Below the pieces are notes generated by a model. It did no database searches and was not told the origin of the DNA. It was given only the letters and a program-made list of their open reading frames with translations. From positions 1,878,501-1,942,500 of the forward strand of contig NZ_CP088285.1 of the NCBI RefSeq assembly GCF_011516645.4: DNA of 64,000 nt. The letters are read 5' to 3'. Numbering within the stretch: the stretch's first letter is position 1; each line of letters starts with the position of its first letter. Origin of the DNA: Bradyrhizobium septentrionale (GTDB lineage Bacteria; Pseudomonadota; Alphaproteobacteria; Rhizobiales; Xanthobacteraceae). The translations under genes were made by a program, and so were the position numbers. Shown piece by piece: positions 37,607 to 47,105 of the stretch.

Positions 37607-39050
37607 GAGCTTGTCTGGATAGTCGCTGTTCAAATCTGGTCGGGTCTGATTCAACATTGGGCGATGAGCGAGTATTTTCGGCCTTGGAACATCGATCAGA
37701 CGCTGCTTCTGCCGCCGAATGTGCAGGACTTCGTGCCGAAAGGCCATGTCTCGCGGTTTATGGTTGATCTGGTGCGGGAGAGCCTCGATCTCAGGGAGAT
37801 CATGGGCAGCTATGTGAGCGGGCTTGGGCAGCCGCCGTTTGATCCGCGGATGATGGTGGCGCTGCTGCTGCATAGCTATGCGAGTGGGCTGTATTCGTCG
37901 CGTCGGATTGCCAAGGCCTGCCGGGAGCGGAACGATTTTGTGATGATCGTGGCGCTGGATGCGCCGGATTTTCGGACGATCAGCGACTTTCGCAAGCGAC
38001 ATTTGAAGGCGCTCGGCGCGCTATTCGTGCAGGTTCTGAAGTTGTGCGAGACGGCCGGGCTGGTCAAGCTCGGTCATGTCGCGCTGGATGGTACGAAGAT
38101 CAAGGCGAACGCGTCGAAACACAAGGCGATGAGTTATGAGCGCATGAAGAAGCGCGAGGCGGAATTGAAGGCCGAGGTCGCTCGCATGCTGGCGGCCGCC
38201 GAGGCGGCGGATGCCTCGGAGGATGAGACTTTCGGCAACAGCGACGAACTGCCGGACTGGACCGTCGACAAGCAGAAACGGCTGGCGAAGATCCAGCAAG
38301 CGATGGCGGCGCTGGAAGCGGACGCCAAACTGGCGGCGGAGGAAGAGCGCCGCATCGAGGCCGAAAAGGAACAGCAGCGCCAGGCCGAAGGCCGCAAGAA
38401 GCCGGGCAAACCGGCGGCGCTGCCATCGGAGGAACCCAATCCCAAGGCGCAACGCAACTTCACCGATCCGGAAAGCCGCATCATGAAGTCGAAGGATGGC
38501 TTCGTTCAGGCCTATAATGCCCAGGCGGCCGTCGATGCACATGCCCAGATCATTGTCGCGCAAGAACTGACCCAGCACGGCAGCGATCAGGGCCAGTTGG
38601 TGCCCCTGATCGAGGCCATCGAGAGCAATCTTGGCCGCAAGCCGCGGCAGGCCTCAGCGGATTCCGGCTACTGCAGCGAAGCCAATCTCGAAGCGCTCGA
38701 CACACGCAGCATCGATGGCTATGTCGCGCCCGGACGCGCCAAGCACCCGACAGTAGCGAACGGAAAAGTCGGCGGCCCGCTGACACAGGCCATGCGAAAG
38801 AAGATCGACGATGGCGGCTTCGAAACACCCTACCGATTGCGAAAGCAAGTGGCGGAGCCGGTGTTCGGACAGATCAAACAGGCAAGAGGCTTCCGCCAGT
38901 TCCTGTTGCGGGGCATCGAGAAAGTGCGCGCCGAGTGGACAATGATCTGCACCGTCCATAACCTCCTCAAGCTGTTCAACCTCGCAAACGCAGCCTGAGC
39001 CTGCTACTCTACAACAAATGCCCGTCACGAAAACATATCTGGACGGGCTC
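37607..39050 (+). mobile_element. IS1182-family insertion sequence
   Basis: The 1444-bp element has imperfect terminal inverted repeats beginning GAGCTTGTCTGGATA on the left and, reverse-complemented, GAGCCCGTCCAGATA on the right (11 of 15 match). CTAG flanks both ends (37603-37606 and 39051-39054). It contains one intact transposase gene. It lies at the truncated 5' end of the CDF gene. Confidence 0.88.
37664..38998 (+). CDS. IS1182-family transposase
   Basis: This 444-residue DDE transposase starts YFRPWNIDQTLLLPPNVQDF, the IS1182 hallmark. Catalytic context is seen in HVALDGTKIKANASKHKAMS and DSGYCSEANL. The C-terminal region PVFGQIKQARGFRQFLLRG carries the final acidic-motif neighbourhood. 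A long alanine/glutamate-rich helical insertion (about 165-255) is normal in the family. The frame is uninterrupted. Confidence 0.93.
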   Translation: MSEYFRPWNIDQTLLLPPNVQDFVPKGHVSRFMVDLVRESLDLREIMGSYVSGLGQPPFDPRMMVALLLHSYASGLYSSRRIAKACRERNDFVMIVALDAPDFRTISDFRKRHLKALGALFVQVLKLCETAGLVKLGHVALDGTKIKANASKHKAMSYERMKKREAELKAEVARMLAAAEAADASEDETFGNSDELPDWTVDKQKRLAKIQQAMAALEADAKLAAEEERRIEAEKEQQRQAEGRKKPGKPAALPSEEPNPKAQRNFTDPESRIMKSKDGFVQAYNAQAAVDAHAQIIVAQELTQHGSDQGQLVPLIEAIESNLGRKPRQASADSGYCSEANLEALDTRSIDGYVAPGRAKHPTVANGKVGGPLTQAMRKKIDDGGFETPYRLRKQVAEPVFGQIKQARGFRQFLLRGIEKVRAEWTMICTVHNLLKLFNLANAA

Positions 39051-39054
39051 CTAG

Positions 39055-39911
39055 TCTGACTGAGTCACAAAACCGCCGGCCAGAATCAGCGATGGATGAA
39101 GCACGGACCATCAGTCGAGAGGCCGACATGAGCGGGCGTGGCACCAAGACGAGCGAGAAGCGATTTGCGACGTATTTGGAAGGGCTTGCCAGTGTCATCG
39201 GTCATGCTGATCGGAAGGCGCCGCTGCGCGACTATTGGGTCGGCCTGATGGCCTGTGGCGGTCGCAAGAGCGTGGAGCCGATGGCGGCGGTGACAGCTCC
39301 GGAACGGACGGCCGCCCAGCATCAATCGCTGCTGCATTTCGTCGGCAGCGGCGCCTGGTCGGATGAGAAGGTGCTGGGCAAGGTACGTGAGATGGTCCTG
39401 CCGGCGATTGAACGCCAGGGCCCCATCGAAGCCTGGATCATCGACGATACCGGATTTCCAGAGGACCAGCCTACCAAATACTGGCTCTCGACATTGCCGG
39501 AGGATGTGGCATTCCGGACTCTCGTTGAGACGGCTAAATTGCGCTGGCGCATCGAACGCGACTATCAGGAACTCAAGCAGGAGGTCGGGCTCGGCCACTT
39601 CGAGGGACGCGGCTGGCGCGGCTTTCATCATCACGCAACAATGTGCATCGCAGCCTACGGATTCGTGATCTCCGAGCGGGAGACGATTCCCCCTCAGGCA
39701 CTCGGCACGCCCGGCCGATCCTGCTCGATCGCATTCCCGCAGATTACAGACCCCGCGGATTTGGCGCTGCGGACCCAACGTCACATTCCAAATTCGATCG
39801 CGACGATGCGACGGCGCCTCGAACATGGGCTCGTCCGAACGCTGTCGAGATGTCCTTGTTGTGCGATCAAGTTCGACCACTAGACAGATCATCGTTTGTG
39901 ACGCAGTAGGA
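39055..39911 (+). mobile_element. IS701-like element, internally deleted
   Basis: The ends TCTGACTGAGTCACAAA and (reverse-complemented) TCCTACTGCGTCACAAA match at 14 of 17 positions. CTAG flanks the left (39051-39054) and the right (39912-39915). At 857 bp it is much shorter than intact IS701-type elements because its transposase gene lacks a central segment. The left CTAG is shared with the IS1182 element. Confidence 0.78.
39092..39883 (+). CDS. IS701-like transposase with internal deletion
   Basis: The 263-residue frame has the N-terminal IS701 part (RFATYLEGLASVIGHADRKA; GSGAWSDEKVLGKVREMVLP) up to AWIIDDTGFP, which carries the first catalytic Asp. It then jumps straight to KYWLSTLPEDVAFRTLVETA near the C-terminal catalytic region (RWRIERDYQELKQEVGLGHF). 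Roughly 130 residues including the second catalytic Asp region appear lost, in frame. The protein should be inactive, though the ends could be mobilised by a related transposase. Confidence 0.8.
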   Translation: MDEARTISREADMSGRGTKTSEKRFATYLEGLASVIGHADRKAPLRDYWVGLMACGGRKSVEPMAAVTAPERTAAQHQSLLHFVGSGAWSDEKVLGKVREMVLPAIERQGPIEAWIIDDTGFPEDQPTKYWLSTLPEDVAFRTLVETAKLRWRIERDYQELKQEVGLGHFEGRGWRGFHHHATMCIAAYGFVISERETIPPQALGTPGRSCSIAFPQITDPADLALRTQRHIPNSIATMRRRLEHGLVRTLSRCPCCAIKFDH

Positions 39912-39915
39912 CTAG

Positions 39916-41019
39916 GGACGTTAAAAGGAAATCGCAGCAGCCCGCTGCCAAAAAGATCCAGGTGCATTCGGATTCGCGGACCCGCTCGCAGCTCGGATCT
40001 GAGATCATTGAATGCGCATCTAACTGGTGGCATGTGCCAAGTCTCACTTGGCACGTCTTCGATTCGATCACCACGCGGGCTGTATCTCTATGTGGCGCCG
40101 AGCATCGGCTCACCCATCATCAAGCTCGCTCATGGCCTCATCCATATCCGACTGGGAATCGCTTATGACTTGCGTGGCGACGGAAACGAGAGCCTTTTCG
40201 AATGCTCGGCGCAGTAGCGCTGCACGCGTGTCATCGCCGCCGCTCTCGGCGGTATCGGAGGGGGCGCCAACCTGCGGCGCTGTTGCATTAATATCGGCTG
40301 CGTTCATGTCGTAACACCCGGATAGCGGCGTCGCCGCGAGATGACCTATCCGCTTCATGCTAGCAGGGGCAGCTTGCGAAAAGCTGACTAAGATCGAGCC
40401 CCCTTGGCGGCTTCATCCATGACCACGCAAGTGAGGACAACCGCTGTGCCGGCAAGGTCATTACTGCGATCGGAGCTCTGGTAAATCATGGCGCCAAAAC
40501 ACTTGGCCACGTCAGCAAGCGCGACGGCGACTGTTGCGCGTTGAAGGCTCAGTGGTACCACAAGCATTTGTGGAGCTATCGTGCTCGATCTGGCGCGCGC
40601 GGCAAGCCACCGAGATCGCACGATCATGGCAGGGACGCACCTCACGCCAGTTCCACAAGAAGAGCAACACCTTGCTGGCGCAGCTCGATCGCATTCTCGA
40701 CCGCTTTGAATTGCAAGCCAAACGTTGCGCGTCATGAGATTATCCCTCGCCAGCATCGCCCAGAACCTTCGCCGAACGGATTCCTATCCAACGCGGGCTC
40801 GCATAGGCACCCGTCATCGCGACGGAGCATCGAAATCAAAATGCTGCCACTCTTTTCACGGAATGGGCCGAAGCAGGGGGGGGCATTTGCTCGAACAGAG
40901 CGTTGCGGGCCCGGACCCGGAGCGGACGTGGCGTCCTGCGTCTCGACTCCCCTGGCACAAGCCTTGACGAATCTCGACGCGCGGCGTCTGTATGTAGATC
41001 TGCCACGGTCTTCCATTCT
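39916..41019. other. No confident gene; one possible small frame
   Basis: About 1.1 kb of apparently degenerate DNA. The best candidate is a 65-residue leftward frame at 40110-40307 (MNAADINATAPQ; RRAFEKALVSVATQVISDSQ), helical and acidic but with a weak ribosome-binding site. Frames at 40388-40756 and 40534-40737 overlap on opposite strands and show no family features. Confidence 0.4.
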
Positions 41020-41190
41020 GCATCTAGTAGGATGGAAGCTAAGAGGGAACCCGGTGCGCCGGTAACGGCTATTCCGGGGCTGCCCCCGCAACTGTAAGCG
41101 GCGAGCGGTTGTCATAATGGTCACTGGCCGCGACAGCACCGGGAAGGCCGACAGCCGCAGCGACCCGCGAGCCAGGAGACCTGCCGCGAC
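41020..41190 (+). promoter_or_regulatory. Cobalamin riboswitch
   Basis: The conserved B12-riboswitch elements appear in order: GGGAACCCGGTG with CCGGGGCTGCCCCCGCAACT (41045-41092), the core GTAAGCGGCGAGCG, GTCACTGGCCGCGACAGC, CCGGGAAGGCCGACAG, and the B12 box AGCCAGGAGACCTGCC at 41170-41185. Downstream, AACGTCC and GGACGTT about 40 bases apart could form an expression-platform stem. It precedes nrdA by about 120 bases on the same strand. Confidence 0.94.
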
Positions 41191-41306
41191 AGAATAGAAC
41201 GTCCTCGGGCGGGGTGCCCCGTGCGTCGCTTGCAGCCTGGGACGTTTGACCCGTCTCCTCGCAAGTCGTGCGCGTGGCTTCACCCCCTAACATCGCGGGG
41301 TTGCCG

Positions 41307-43250
41307 ATGTCGCCGTCTTACGATTTCAATCAGCATGGTCATCTAATTGAGTGGCCGAGTGTGCGGCCGTGGCCGGCGCGGCCAAAGTCTGCCGCGCCTC
41401 AGCGGTGTGTTGTGCCGCCGCCGTCATCGGCTCCGCTGCCGCGGCCTCTCGCGCCATTGCCAAAGCCGTCCGATCTCACGCTCGATCGATCGCGCGACGG
41501 CCTGCTGACCGCGTTCGGCAAGCTAACGCTGACCGATCGCTATCTGCTCGTCGGCGAAAGCATCCAGGACATGTTCGCGCGGGTGTCCTGTGCCTTCGCG
41601 GACGATGTTGCGCACGCCCAACGTCTCTATGACGCGATGTCTCGGCTGTGGTTCATGCCAGCCACGCCGGTGCTGTCCAATGGCGGCACCACGCGCGGCC
41701 TGCCAATCTCGTGCTTCCTTAACTCGGTGTCGGACTCGCTCGAAGGAATCGTTGGCACCTGGGACGAAAACGTGTGGCTTGCCTCCAACGGGGGCGGTAT
41801 CGGCACGTACTGGGGCAATGTTCGCTCGATCGGAGAGAAGGTGAAGGGCGGCGTCAGCTCAGGCGTCATCCCGTTCATCCACGTCATGGACGGCCTGACG
41901 CTGGCGATCAGCCAGGGCTCGTTGCGGCGCGGCTCGGCGGCGGTCTATCTCGATATCCAGCATCCCGAGATCGAGGAGTTTCTCGAGATCCGCAAGGCGT
42001 CCGGCGACTTCAACCGCAAGAGCCTCAACCTGCATCACGGCATCAACCTCACCGACGAGTTCATGCGTGCCGTGGGCGCCGGCACCGCGTTCGCTCTGCG
42101 CAGCCCGAAGACGAACGAGGTCGTCCGCGAGATCGACGCGCGACAGCTATGGCAACGCATTCTTGAGAACCGGTTGCAGACAGGCGAGCCTTATCTCTTG
42201 TTCATCGACACCGTGAATCGCGCGCTTCCCAAGCACCAGCGCGAGCTCGGTCTCAAGGTCTCGACCTCCAACCTGTGCAGCGAGATTACGCTCCCGACCG
42301 GCATCGACCATCGCGGCGAGGAGCGCACCGCGGTGTGCTGTCTGTCATCGCTCAACCTCGAGACCTGGGACCAATGGAATGAGGAACCCGGCTTCATCGA
42401 GGACGTCATGCGCTTCCTTGACAACGTGCTCACCCACTTCATCACGACGGCGCCGGAGGGTATGAAGCGGGCCCGCTACGCCGCCCTGCGCGAGCGCTCC
42501 GTCGGACTTGGCGTGATGGGCTTCCACTCGTTCCTCCAGGCGAATGGCATTCCAATGGAGAGTGGCTTGGCGAAATCATTCAATCTAAAGATGTTTCGGA
42601 AGATCCGGGGTGATGCCGACGCGGCATCCGTCGCCCTTGCTCGCGAGCGTGGCCCGTGCCCGGATGCCCTGGAACGTGGCGTGATGGAGCGCTTCAGCCA
42701 GAAGATCGCGATCGCGCCGACTGCTTCGATCAGCATCATCTGCGGCGGCACCAGCGCATGCATCGAGCCGATCCCGGCCAACATCTACACCCACAAGACG
42801 TTGTCTGGTGCCATCTCGGTACGTAATCCTCATCTGACCAGGGTACTGATCGCCAAGGGCGCCGACACCCCGGTGACCTGGCAGTCGATCATTGCGCAGG
42901 AGGGTTCGGTCGCCCATCTCGACATTCTGTCGGAACACGAGAAAGCGGTGTTTCGCACCGCCTTCGAGGTCGACCAGCGCTGGATCGTCGAGCTTGCAGG
43001 CGACCGGGCCGCATTCATCTGCCAGAGCCAGTCAATCAACCTCTATCTGCCGGCCGAGGTCGATAAGTGGGACCTCCACATGCTGCACTGGACGGCGTGG
43101 AAGCGTGGGGTGAAGAGCCTTTATTACTGCCGTTCAAAATCGATCTCGCGCGCGGCGTTCGCCGGCAAGATCGTCGACGATGACGAGGCCGCGCCGCGGC
43201 AGCCGCCTGCGCAGCGCGCCGATTATGAGGAGTGCCTCGCATGTCAATGA
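41307..43250 (+). CDS. nrdA: Class I ribonucleotide reductase, alpha subunit
   Basis: This 647-residue catalytic subunit reduces ribonucleotides. Redox and radical residues are visible: Cys136 (LPISCFLN), the NLCSE motif with Asn322, Cys324 and Glu326, and a Cys pair at about 344-345. PTASISIICGGTSACIEP is the conserved late loop. The tail ends ECLACQ, the CxxC that takes electrons from thioredoxin or glutaredoxin. An N-terminal ATP-cone is not evident. The ATG at 41307 is favoured; an in-frame GTG lies at 41268. The cobalamin riboswitch upstream should repress it when B12 is plentiful. Confidence 0.92.
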   Translation: MSPSYDFNQHGHLIEWPSVRPWPARPKSAAPQRCVVPPPSSAPLPRPLAPLPKPSDLTLDRSRDGLLTAFGKLTLTDRYLLVGESIQDMFARVSCAFADDVAHAQRLYDAMSRLWFMPATPVLSNGGTTRGLPISCFLNSVSDSLEGIVGTWDENVWLASNGGGIGTYWGNVRSIGEKVKGGVSSGVIPFIHVMDGLTLAISQGSLRRGSAAVYLDIQHPEIEEFLEIRKASGDFNRKSLNLHHGINLTDEFMRAVGAGTAFALRSPKTNEVVREIDARQLWQRILENRLQTGEPYLLFIDTVNRALPKHQRELGLKVSTSNLCSEITLPTGIDHRGEERTAVCCLSSLNLETWDQWNEEPGFIEDVMRFLDNVLTHFITTAPEGMKRARYAALRERSVGLGVMGFHSFLQANGIPMESGLAKSFNLKMFRKIRGDADAASVALARERGPCPDALERGVMERFSQKIAIAPTASISIICGGTSACIEPIPANIYTHKTLSGAISVRNPHLTRVLIAKGADTPVTWQSIIAQEGSVAHLDILSEHEKAVFRTAFEVDQRWIVELAGDRAAFICQSQSINLYLPAEVDKWDLHMLHWTAWKRGVKSLYYCRSKSISRAAFAGKIVDDDEAAPRQPPAQRADYEECLACQ

Positions 43251-44314
43251 TCGATCTCTCGTCTGTCGATCCGCGCACGCTGATCGGCAAGGGGCGCGTT
43301 GGTCTCCTTGACTCGACGGGCAGCTATGACGTTGATCGCTACGCTTGGGCCTACGAGTTCTGGAAGCGTCAGCAGCAGACGCATTGGATGGCCGAGGAGG
43401 TGCCGCTCGGCAACGACCTCAAGGACTGGGCGTCGGACCGCGTCACCGCCAGCGAGCGCGCGCTGCTCACCCAGATCTTTCGCTTCTTTACTCAGTCGGA
43501 CATCGAGGTCGGTGACAATTATCTCAAGCGATACATCCCGATTTTCCAGCCGCTCACCGTCCAGATGATGATGGCGGCCTTCACGAACATGGAGACGGTC
43601 CACATCGACGCCTATGCGCTGCTGCTCAAGACGCTCGGCATGCCCAAGACCGAGTTCGAGGCATTTCGCAGCTATGCGCAAATGCGCGCCAAGGCGGACT
43701 ACATGCACGAGTTCGGCGTTGACACCGTGGCCGATGTCGCGCGCACCCTGGCTATGTTCGGCGCCTTTACCGAAGGCATGGCGTTGTTCGCGAGCTTCGC
43801 TATGCTGCTCAATTTTCCGCGCCACAACAAGATGAACGGCATGGGACAGATCGTAAGCTGGTCGGTGCGCGACGAGAGTCTCCACTGCGAGGGCGTCATC
43901 AAGCTGTTTCACGAATGGCACCGCGAGACCGGCGCCGTGACGCGCTCGGTCCGTGACGACATCGTCGATGTCGCCAGAACGATGGTAAAGCTGGAGGAGA
44001 ACTTCGTCGATCTCGCCTTTGGCCTGGGCAAGATCGAGGGCATGCGTCCTGAGCAGATCCACGCCTACGTCCGTTATGTCGCCGACTGGCGACTGACCCA
44101 ACTCCGGATTGCCCCGGTTTTCGGCTTCTTCAAGGCCGAGGAGGATGGGTTCACGCAGCTCAAGCCGCATCCGCTGCCTTGGCTCGTCGAGATTCTCAAT
44201 GGGGTCGAGCACGCCAATTTCTTCGAGCAGCGCGCCACGGAGTACTCCAAGGCGGCGAGCCGAGGCAGCTGGGACGGCGAGGACGGGGTGTGGGCGGCTT
44301 TCGGCCGTATGTAG
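43241..44314 (+). CDS. nrdB: Class I ribonucleotide reductase, beta subunit
   Basis: This 357-residue radical-generating subunit has the full di-metal site: Glu89, Glu118 and His121 (NMETVHIDAY), Glu178 (FTEG), and Glu212 and His215 (DESLH). Tyr125 is placed seven residues after Glu118 as in tyrosyl-radical enzymes, so it should be a class Ia/Ib-like oxygen-dependent beta. The start overlaps the nrdA stop; ATG at 43241 is chosen for GAGGAG eight bases upstream, with another ATG two codons on. It is co-expressed with nrdA under riboswitch control. Confidence 0.92.
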   Translation: MSMIDLSSVDPRTLIGKGRVGLLDSTGSYDVDRYAWAYEFWKRQQQTHWMAEEVPLGNDLKDWASDRVTASERALLTQIFRFFTQSDIEVGDNYLKRYIPIFQPLTVQMMMAAFTNMETVHIDAYALLLKTLGMPKTEFEAFRSYAQMRAKADYMHEFGVDTVADVARTLAMFGAFTEGMALFASFAMLLNFPRHNKMNGMGQIVSWSVRDESLHCEGVIKLFHEWHRETGAVTRSVRDDIVDVARTMVKLEENFVDLAFGLGKIEGMRPEQIHAYVRYVADWRLTQLRIAPVFGFFKAEEDGFTQLKPHPLPWLVEILNGVEHANFFEQRATEYSKAASRGSWDGEDGVWAAFGRM

Positions 44315-44518
44315 GCAACCGGAACAGCATGCGTCCGTTCATACATCTTGGAGGTTCGCGGAAGTCCTCTGCTGCGGCTTCCGGCGGCACAGCGGACTCA
44401 AGCGGCATCATCCACGCCGCTCGAAAATCATAACGGGGGAACACCCGCCCACGGGGCTGATGTACCAAAGTGAAGTCTGATCTTGTGTAACCGGTATGAG
44501 CTCCCACGTCTGCGGAGA

Positions 44519-45142
44519 TCAGCGGGCGCGTGGGTAGCGGATCGGCATCCAATATTGGCGCATGGCCTCGACGACCGCTGGAATATCGGCGTAGGCGTTA
44601 CGCAGAAAGTCGGCAGTCTCGCGGCCGCTTCGGGGGGATCCGAGCATCGGCTGCCCCTGATCGTCGCGACAGTGCAACAGAATGGGCAGAAGCAGGCCGT
44701 GATTGACATTGCTGGTGTCCAGCATCGGCGCCCACGCCGACAGCCTGAGCCGCATCGCGGCATGGAAACCCTGGCACCAGGGACGCGGATCGACGTCGCC
44801 ATTGGGGTTGCGCCGGTGTATCGGCTCGAACCGATCGGGGGCAGTCGAGAGGGTGTTGCTGATGTCGTTGTGGCGCAGCGCAACGGCGGAGATCGCGGCG
44901 AACTCCGGCGTGCCGCCATGGTTGAACGCGTCGGCATCGATCGCGAGCAGCGGGCAGATCCAATCGAGCGGGCTCATCGAGACCGGTCCGGCTACGATCG
45001 CGGCAGCATAGCCGTCGAGCATGGGAATGCTAGTGGCGGCAGGATGGCGATCGATGCGAGCCTGGAGCCATCGCTCGAGGTCCGCAAGCGGCATCGCGGC
45101 TGACGGCATCGACGATGCTGCTTTATGGCGACGTGGGCTCAT
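44519..45142 (-). CDS. UPF0149-family passenger gene of the IS66 element
   Basis: This 207-residue soluble protein is of the YecA/UPF0149 type. Visible features are PMLDGYAAAIVAGPVSMSPL near the start, GFHAAMRLRLSAWAPML centrally and ADIPAVVEAMRQYW at the end. The C-terminal SEC-C zinc motif of long YecA proteins is missing. It overlaps tnpC by ATGA and lies 32 bases inside the element end, so it moves with the element. Its function is unknown; a regulator of transposition or passenger cargo are both possible. Confidence 0.75.
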   Translation of the reverse strand: MSPRRHKAASSMPSAAMPLADLERWLQARIDRHPAATSIPMLDGYAAAIVAGPVSMSPLDWICPLLAIDADAFNHGGTPEFAAISAVALRHNDISNTLSTAPDRFEPIHRRNPNGDVDPRPWCQGFHAAMRLRLSAWAPMLDTSNVNHGLLLPILLHCRDDQGQPMLGSPRSGRETADFLRNAYADIPAVVEAMRQYWMPIRYPRAR

Positions 45143-46716
45143 GCCGCTGCCTGCGGTGTGCGCCGGCGCGCCGCCTTCCAGTTCCAGGCGAGCAGCTCGT
45201 GCAGCTGATGGCTCTTGGTTCGCCCGGACACGATGCGCTCCAGCACATCGGCCAGGTAGGCCTGCGGGTCGAGCTCATGGAGTTTTGCCGTGTTCACGAG
45301 CGACGCCAGGATCGCCCAGCTCTCGGCGCCGCCTTCGCTGCCGCTGAACAATGAGTTGCGTCTTCCCATCGCAATCGGGCGCATGGAACGCTCGACTGTG
45401 TTGCTGTCAACCTCGACACGGCCGTCGCGGAGAAACAGCGTCAACCCGTCCCAGTGATTGAGTGCGTAGTTGATGGCCTCCGCCAGCTTCGATTGGGAGA
45501 AGAGCTGGCCGACCATTGTGGTCAGGCGCGTCCTGAGCGCCTCCATCAATGGAGCGGACCTGGTGCGGCGGGTGGCCAGCCGCTGCTCGGCATTGCTGCC
45601 GCGGATCTCTGCTTCGATGGCATAGACCGCCTGCAGGCGCTCGATCACTTCGCGAGCGAACGGCGACTGGGTCGTCTTATACACGTCGACGAATTTGCGT
45701 CGGGCGTGGGCGAGACAAAAGGCGAGCTGGATCGCGTCGCCATGATCGCGGGCGAGCGCTTTGTAGGCCGCATAACCGTCGACCTGCAGAATGCCGGAAA
45801 AGCCCGTCAACTGTCTGGCGATCTCCGCCGTGCCGCGGCCGTCGGCGAACACGTAGGCCACCGCCGGCGGCGAGGGGCCGCCCCATGGCCGGTCATCCAT
45901 CGCATGCGCCAAGAACTGGCAGATGCGCGGGCGATGTCGTCCGGGATCGAGCACCGGCATCGGCGTCTCGTCGCAGAACAGGCGCGGCGCAGCCTGGATG
46001 GTGCGCAGCTGGAGCTCATAGAGGCTCCTGAGCCACCAGGCCGCTCGCTTCACCCAGCCGGCGAGCGTCGCCCGGTCGAGATGGACACCCTGGCCGGCCA
46101 GAATTTGCACCTGTCGGTAAAGCGGCAGATACCAGGCGAACTTCGAGACTACCACGTGGCTCACGAGTGCCGTCGAGGCCATGCCGCTCTCGATTAGGCG
46201 CGGCAGCACCTTCGCCTGGATCACACCATCGGTGCAGCGGCGGCAGCCGTACTTGGGACGGACCGTCCGCAACACCCGCAGGATCGCCGGGATGATGTCC
46301 AGCACCTCGCTGACGTCCTCGCCGATCTTGTGAAGCTGGCCCTGACAACACGGGCATGCGGTCGCCTCCGGCTCCAGCACCTGCTCGCAGCGCGGCAGGT
46401 GCTTGGGCAGCGCGCCGATGTTGCGGCGCGCCTTCTTCCGCAGTGGTTTGCCGGGCGGCTTTGCCGCGGCTGCATCGTCGTTGGCAGCTGCAGGCGGCGT
46501 GACGCCGGTCTCAAGGTCGCCAAGCTCAAGTGCGAGCTGCTCGGCCACGAGCGCGGCAAGCCGCTCCGAGCGCTTCCCGAAGATCATGTCCTTGAACGTC
46601 TGCATTGCTACGCGCAGCTTCTCGTTCTCAGCGTCAAGCGCGAGCACCATCTCGGTCAGAGCTGCTGGATCGGCCGGAAGAGCGTCGGGGCGAATCGCCA
46701 TGATCAGACGATACAT
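45139..46716 (-). CDS. tnpC: IS66 transposase
   Basis: This ~525-residue DDE transposase starts MYRLIMAIRPDALPADPAAL, has an N-terminal coiled coil (VLALDAENEKLRVAMQTFKD), a zinc-binding domain (ATACPCCQGQLHKIGEDVSE) and the catalytic region (RLFCDETPMPVLDPGRHRPR; QVDGYAAYKALA; a late DSNTVERSMRPIAMGRRNSL). A longer upstream frame to 46989 runs over tnpB and is not used. The frame is intact. Confidence 0.92.
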   Translation of the reverse strand: MYRLIMAIRPDALPADPAALTEMVLALDAENEKLRVAMQTFKDMIFGKRSERLAALVAEQLALELGDLETGVTPPAAANDDAAAAKPPGKPLRKKARRNIGALPKHLPRCEQVLEPEATACPCCQGQLHKIGEDVSEVLDIIPAILRVLRTVRPKYGCRRCTDGVIQAKVLPRLIESGMASTALVSHVVVSKFAWYLPLYRQVQILAGQGVHLDRATLAGWVKRAAWWLRSLYELQLRTIQAAPRLFCDETPMPVLDPGRHRPRICQFLAHAMDDRPWGGPSPPAVAYVFADGRGTAEIARQLTGFSGILQVDGYAAYKALARDHGDAIQLAFCLAHARRKFVDVYKTTQSPFAREVIERLQAVYAIEAEIRGSNAEQRLATRRTRSAPLMEALRTRLTTMVGQLFSQSKLAEAINYALNHWDGLTLFLRDGRVEVDSNTVERSMRPIAMGRRNSLFSGSEGGAESWAILASLVNTAKLHELDPQAYLADVLERIVSGRTKSHQLHELLAWNWKAARRRTPQAAA

Positions 46717-46751
46717 CCGTGTGACCCACGCTCCAGCGAAATCCTCACTTC

Positions 46752-47105
46752 TCAGCCGACAATGACCGGCTGCTTCACAGGCTTGGGCGACACACGCGTC
46801 CACTCGAGGCCGTCGAGTAGCATCGCAAGCTGCGTCGCACTGAGATGCACAACGCCGTCGCGGATCGGTGGCCAGGTGAAACGCCCCTGGTGCAACCACT
46901 TCGTTACCAACACCATGCCGCTGCCGTCCCACGCCAGAAGCTTCACTCTGTCCATGCGCTTGCTGCGGAACACGAAGACGTCGCCGCAATATGGGTTCGC
47001 GCGCAGTGCTTCGCTCACCAGCGCCGACAGCGTATGCACCGACTTACGAAAGTCGACCGGCTGGGCCGCCAGCACCACCTTGAGGTCTGACCGTAGCGCA
47101 ATCAC
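46752..47105 (-). CDS. tnpB: IS66 accessory protein
   Basis: This 117-residue IS66 Orf2 protein has the characteristic VDFRKSVHTLSALV, GDVFVFRSKRMDRVKLLAWD and GMVLVTKWLHQGRF segments. It is required for transposition in this family but its activity is not known. It overlaps tnpA by ATGA. Confidence 0.92.
   Translation of the reverse strand: MIALRSDLKVVLAAQPVDFRKSVHTLSALVSEALRANPYCGDVFVFRSKRMDRVKLLAWDGSGMVLVTKWLHQGRFTWPPIRDGVVHLSATQLAMLLDGLEWTRVSPKPVKQPVIVG

Noticed and set aside
40388..40756. Overlapping open frames on both strands between the IS block and the riboswitch
   Set aside because: No ribosome-binding sites, no family features and a composition like antisense frames.
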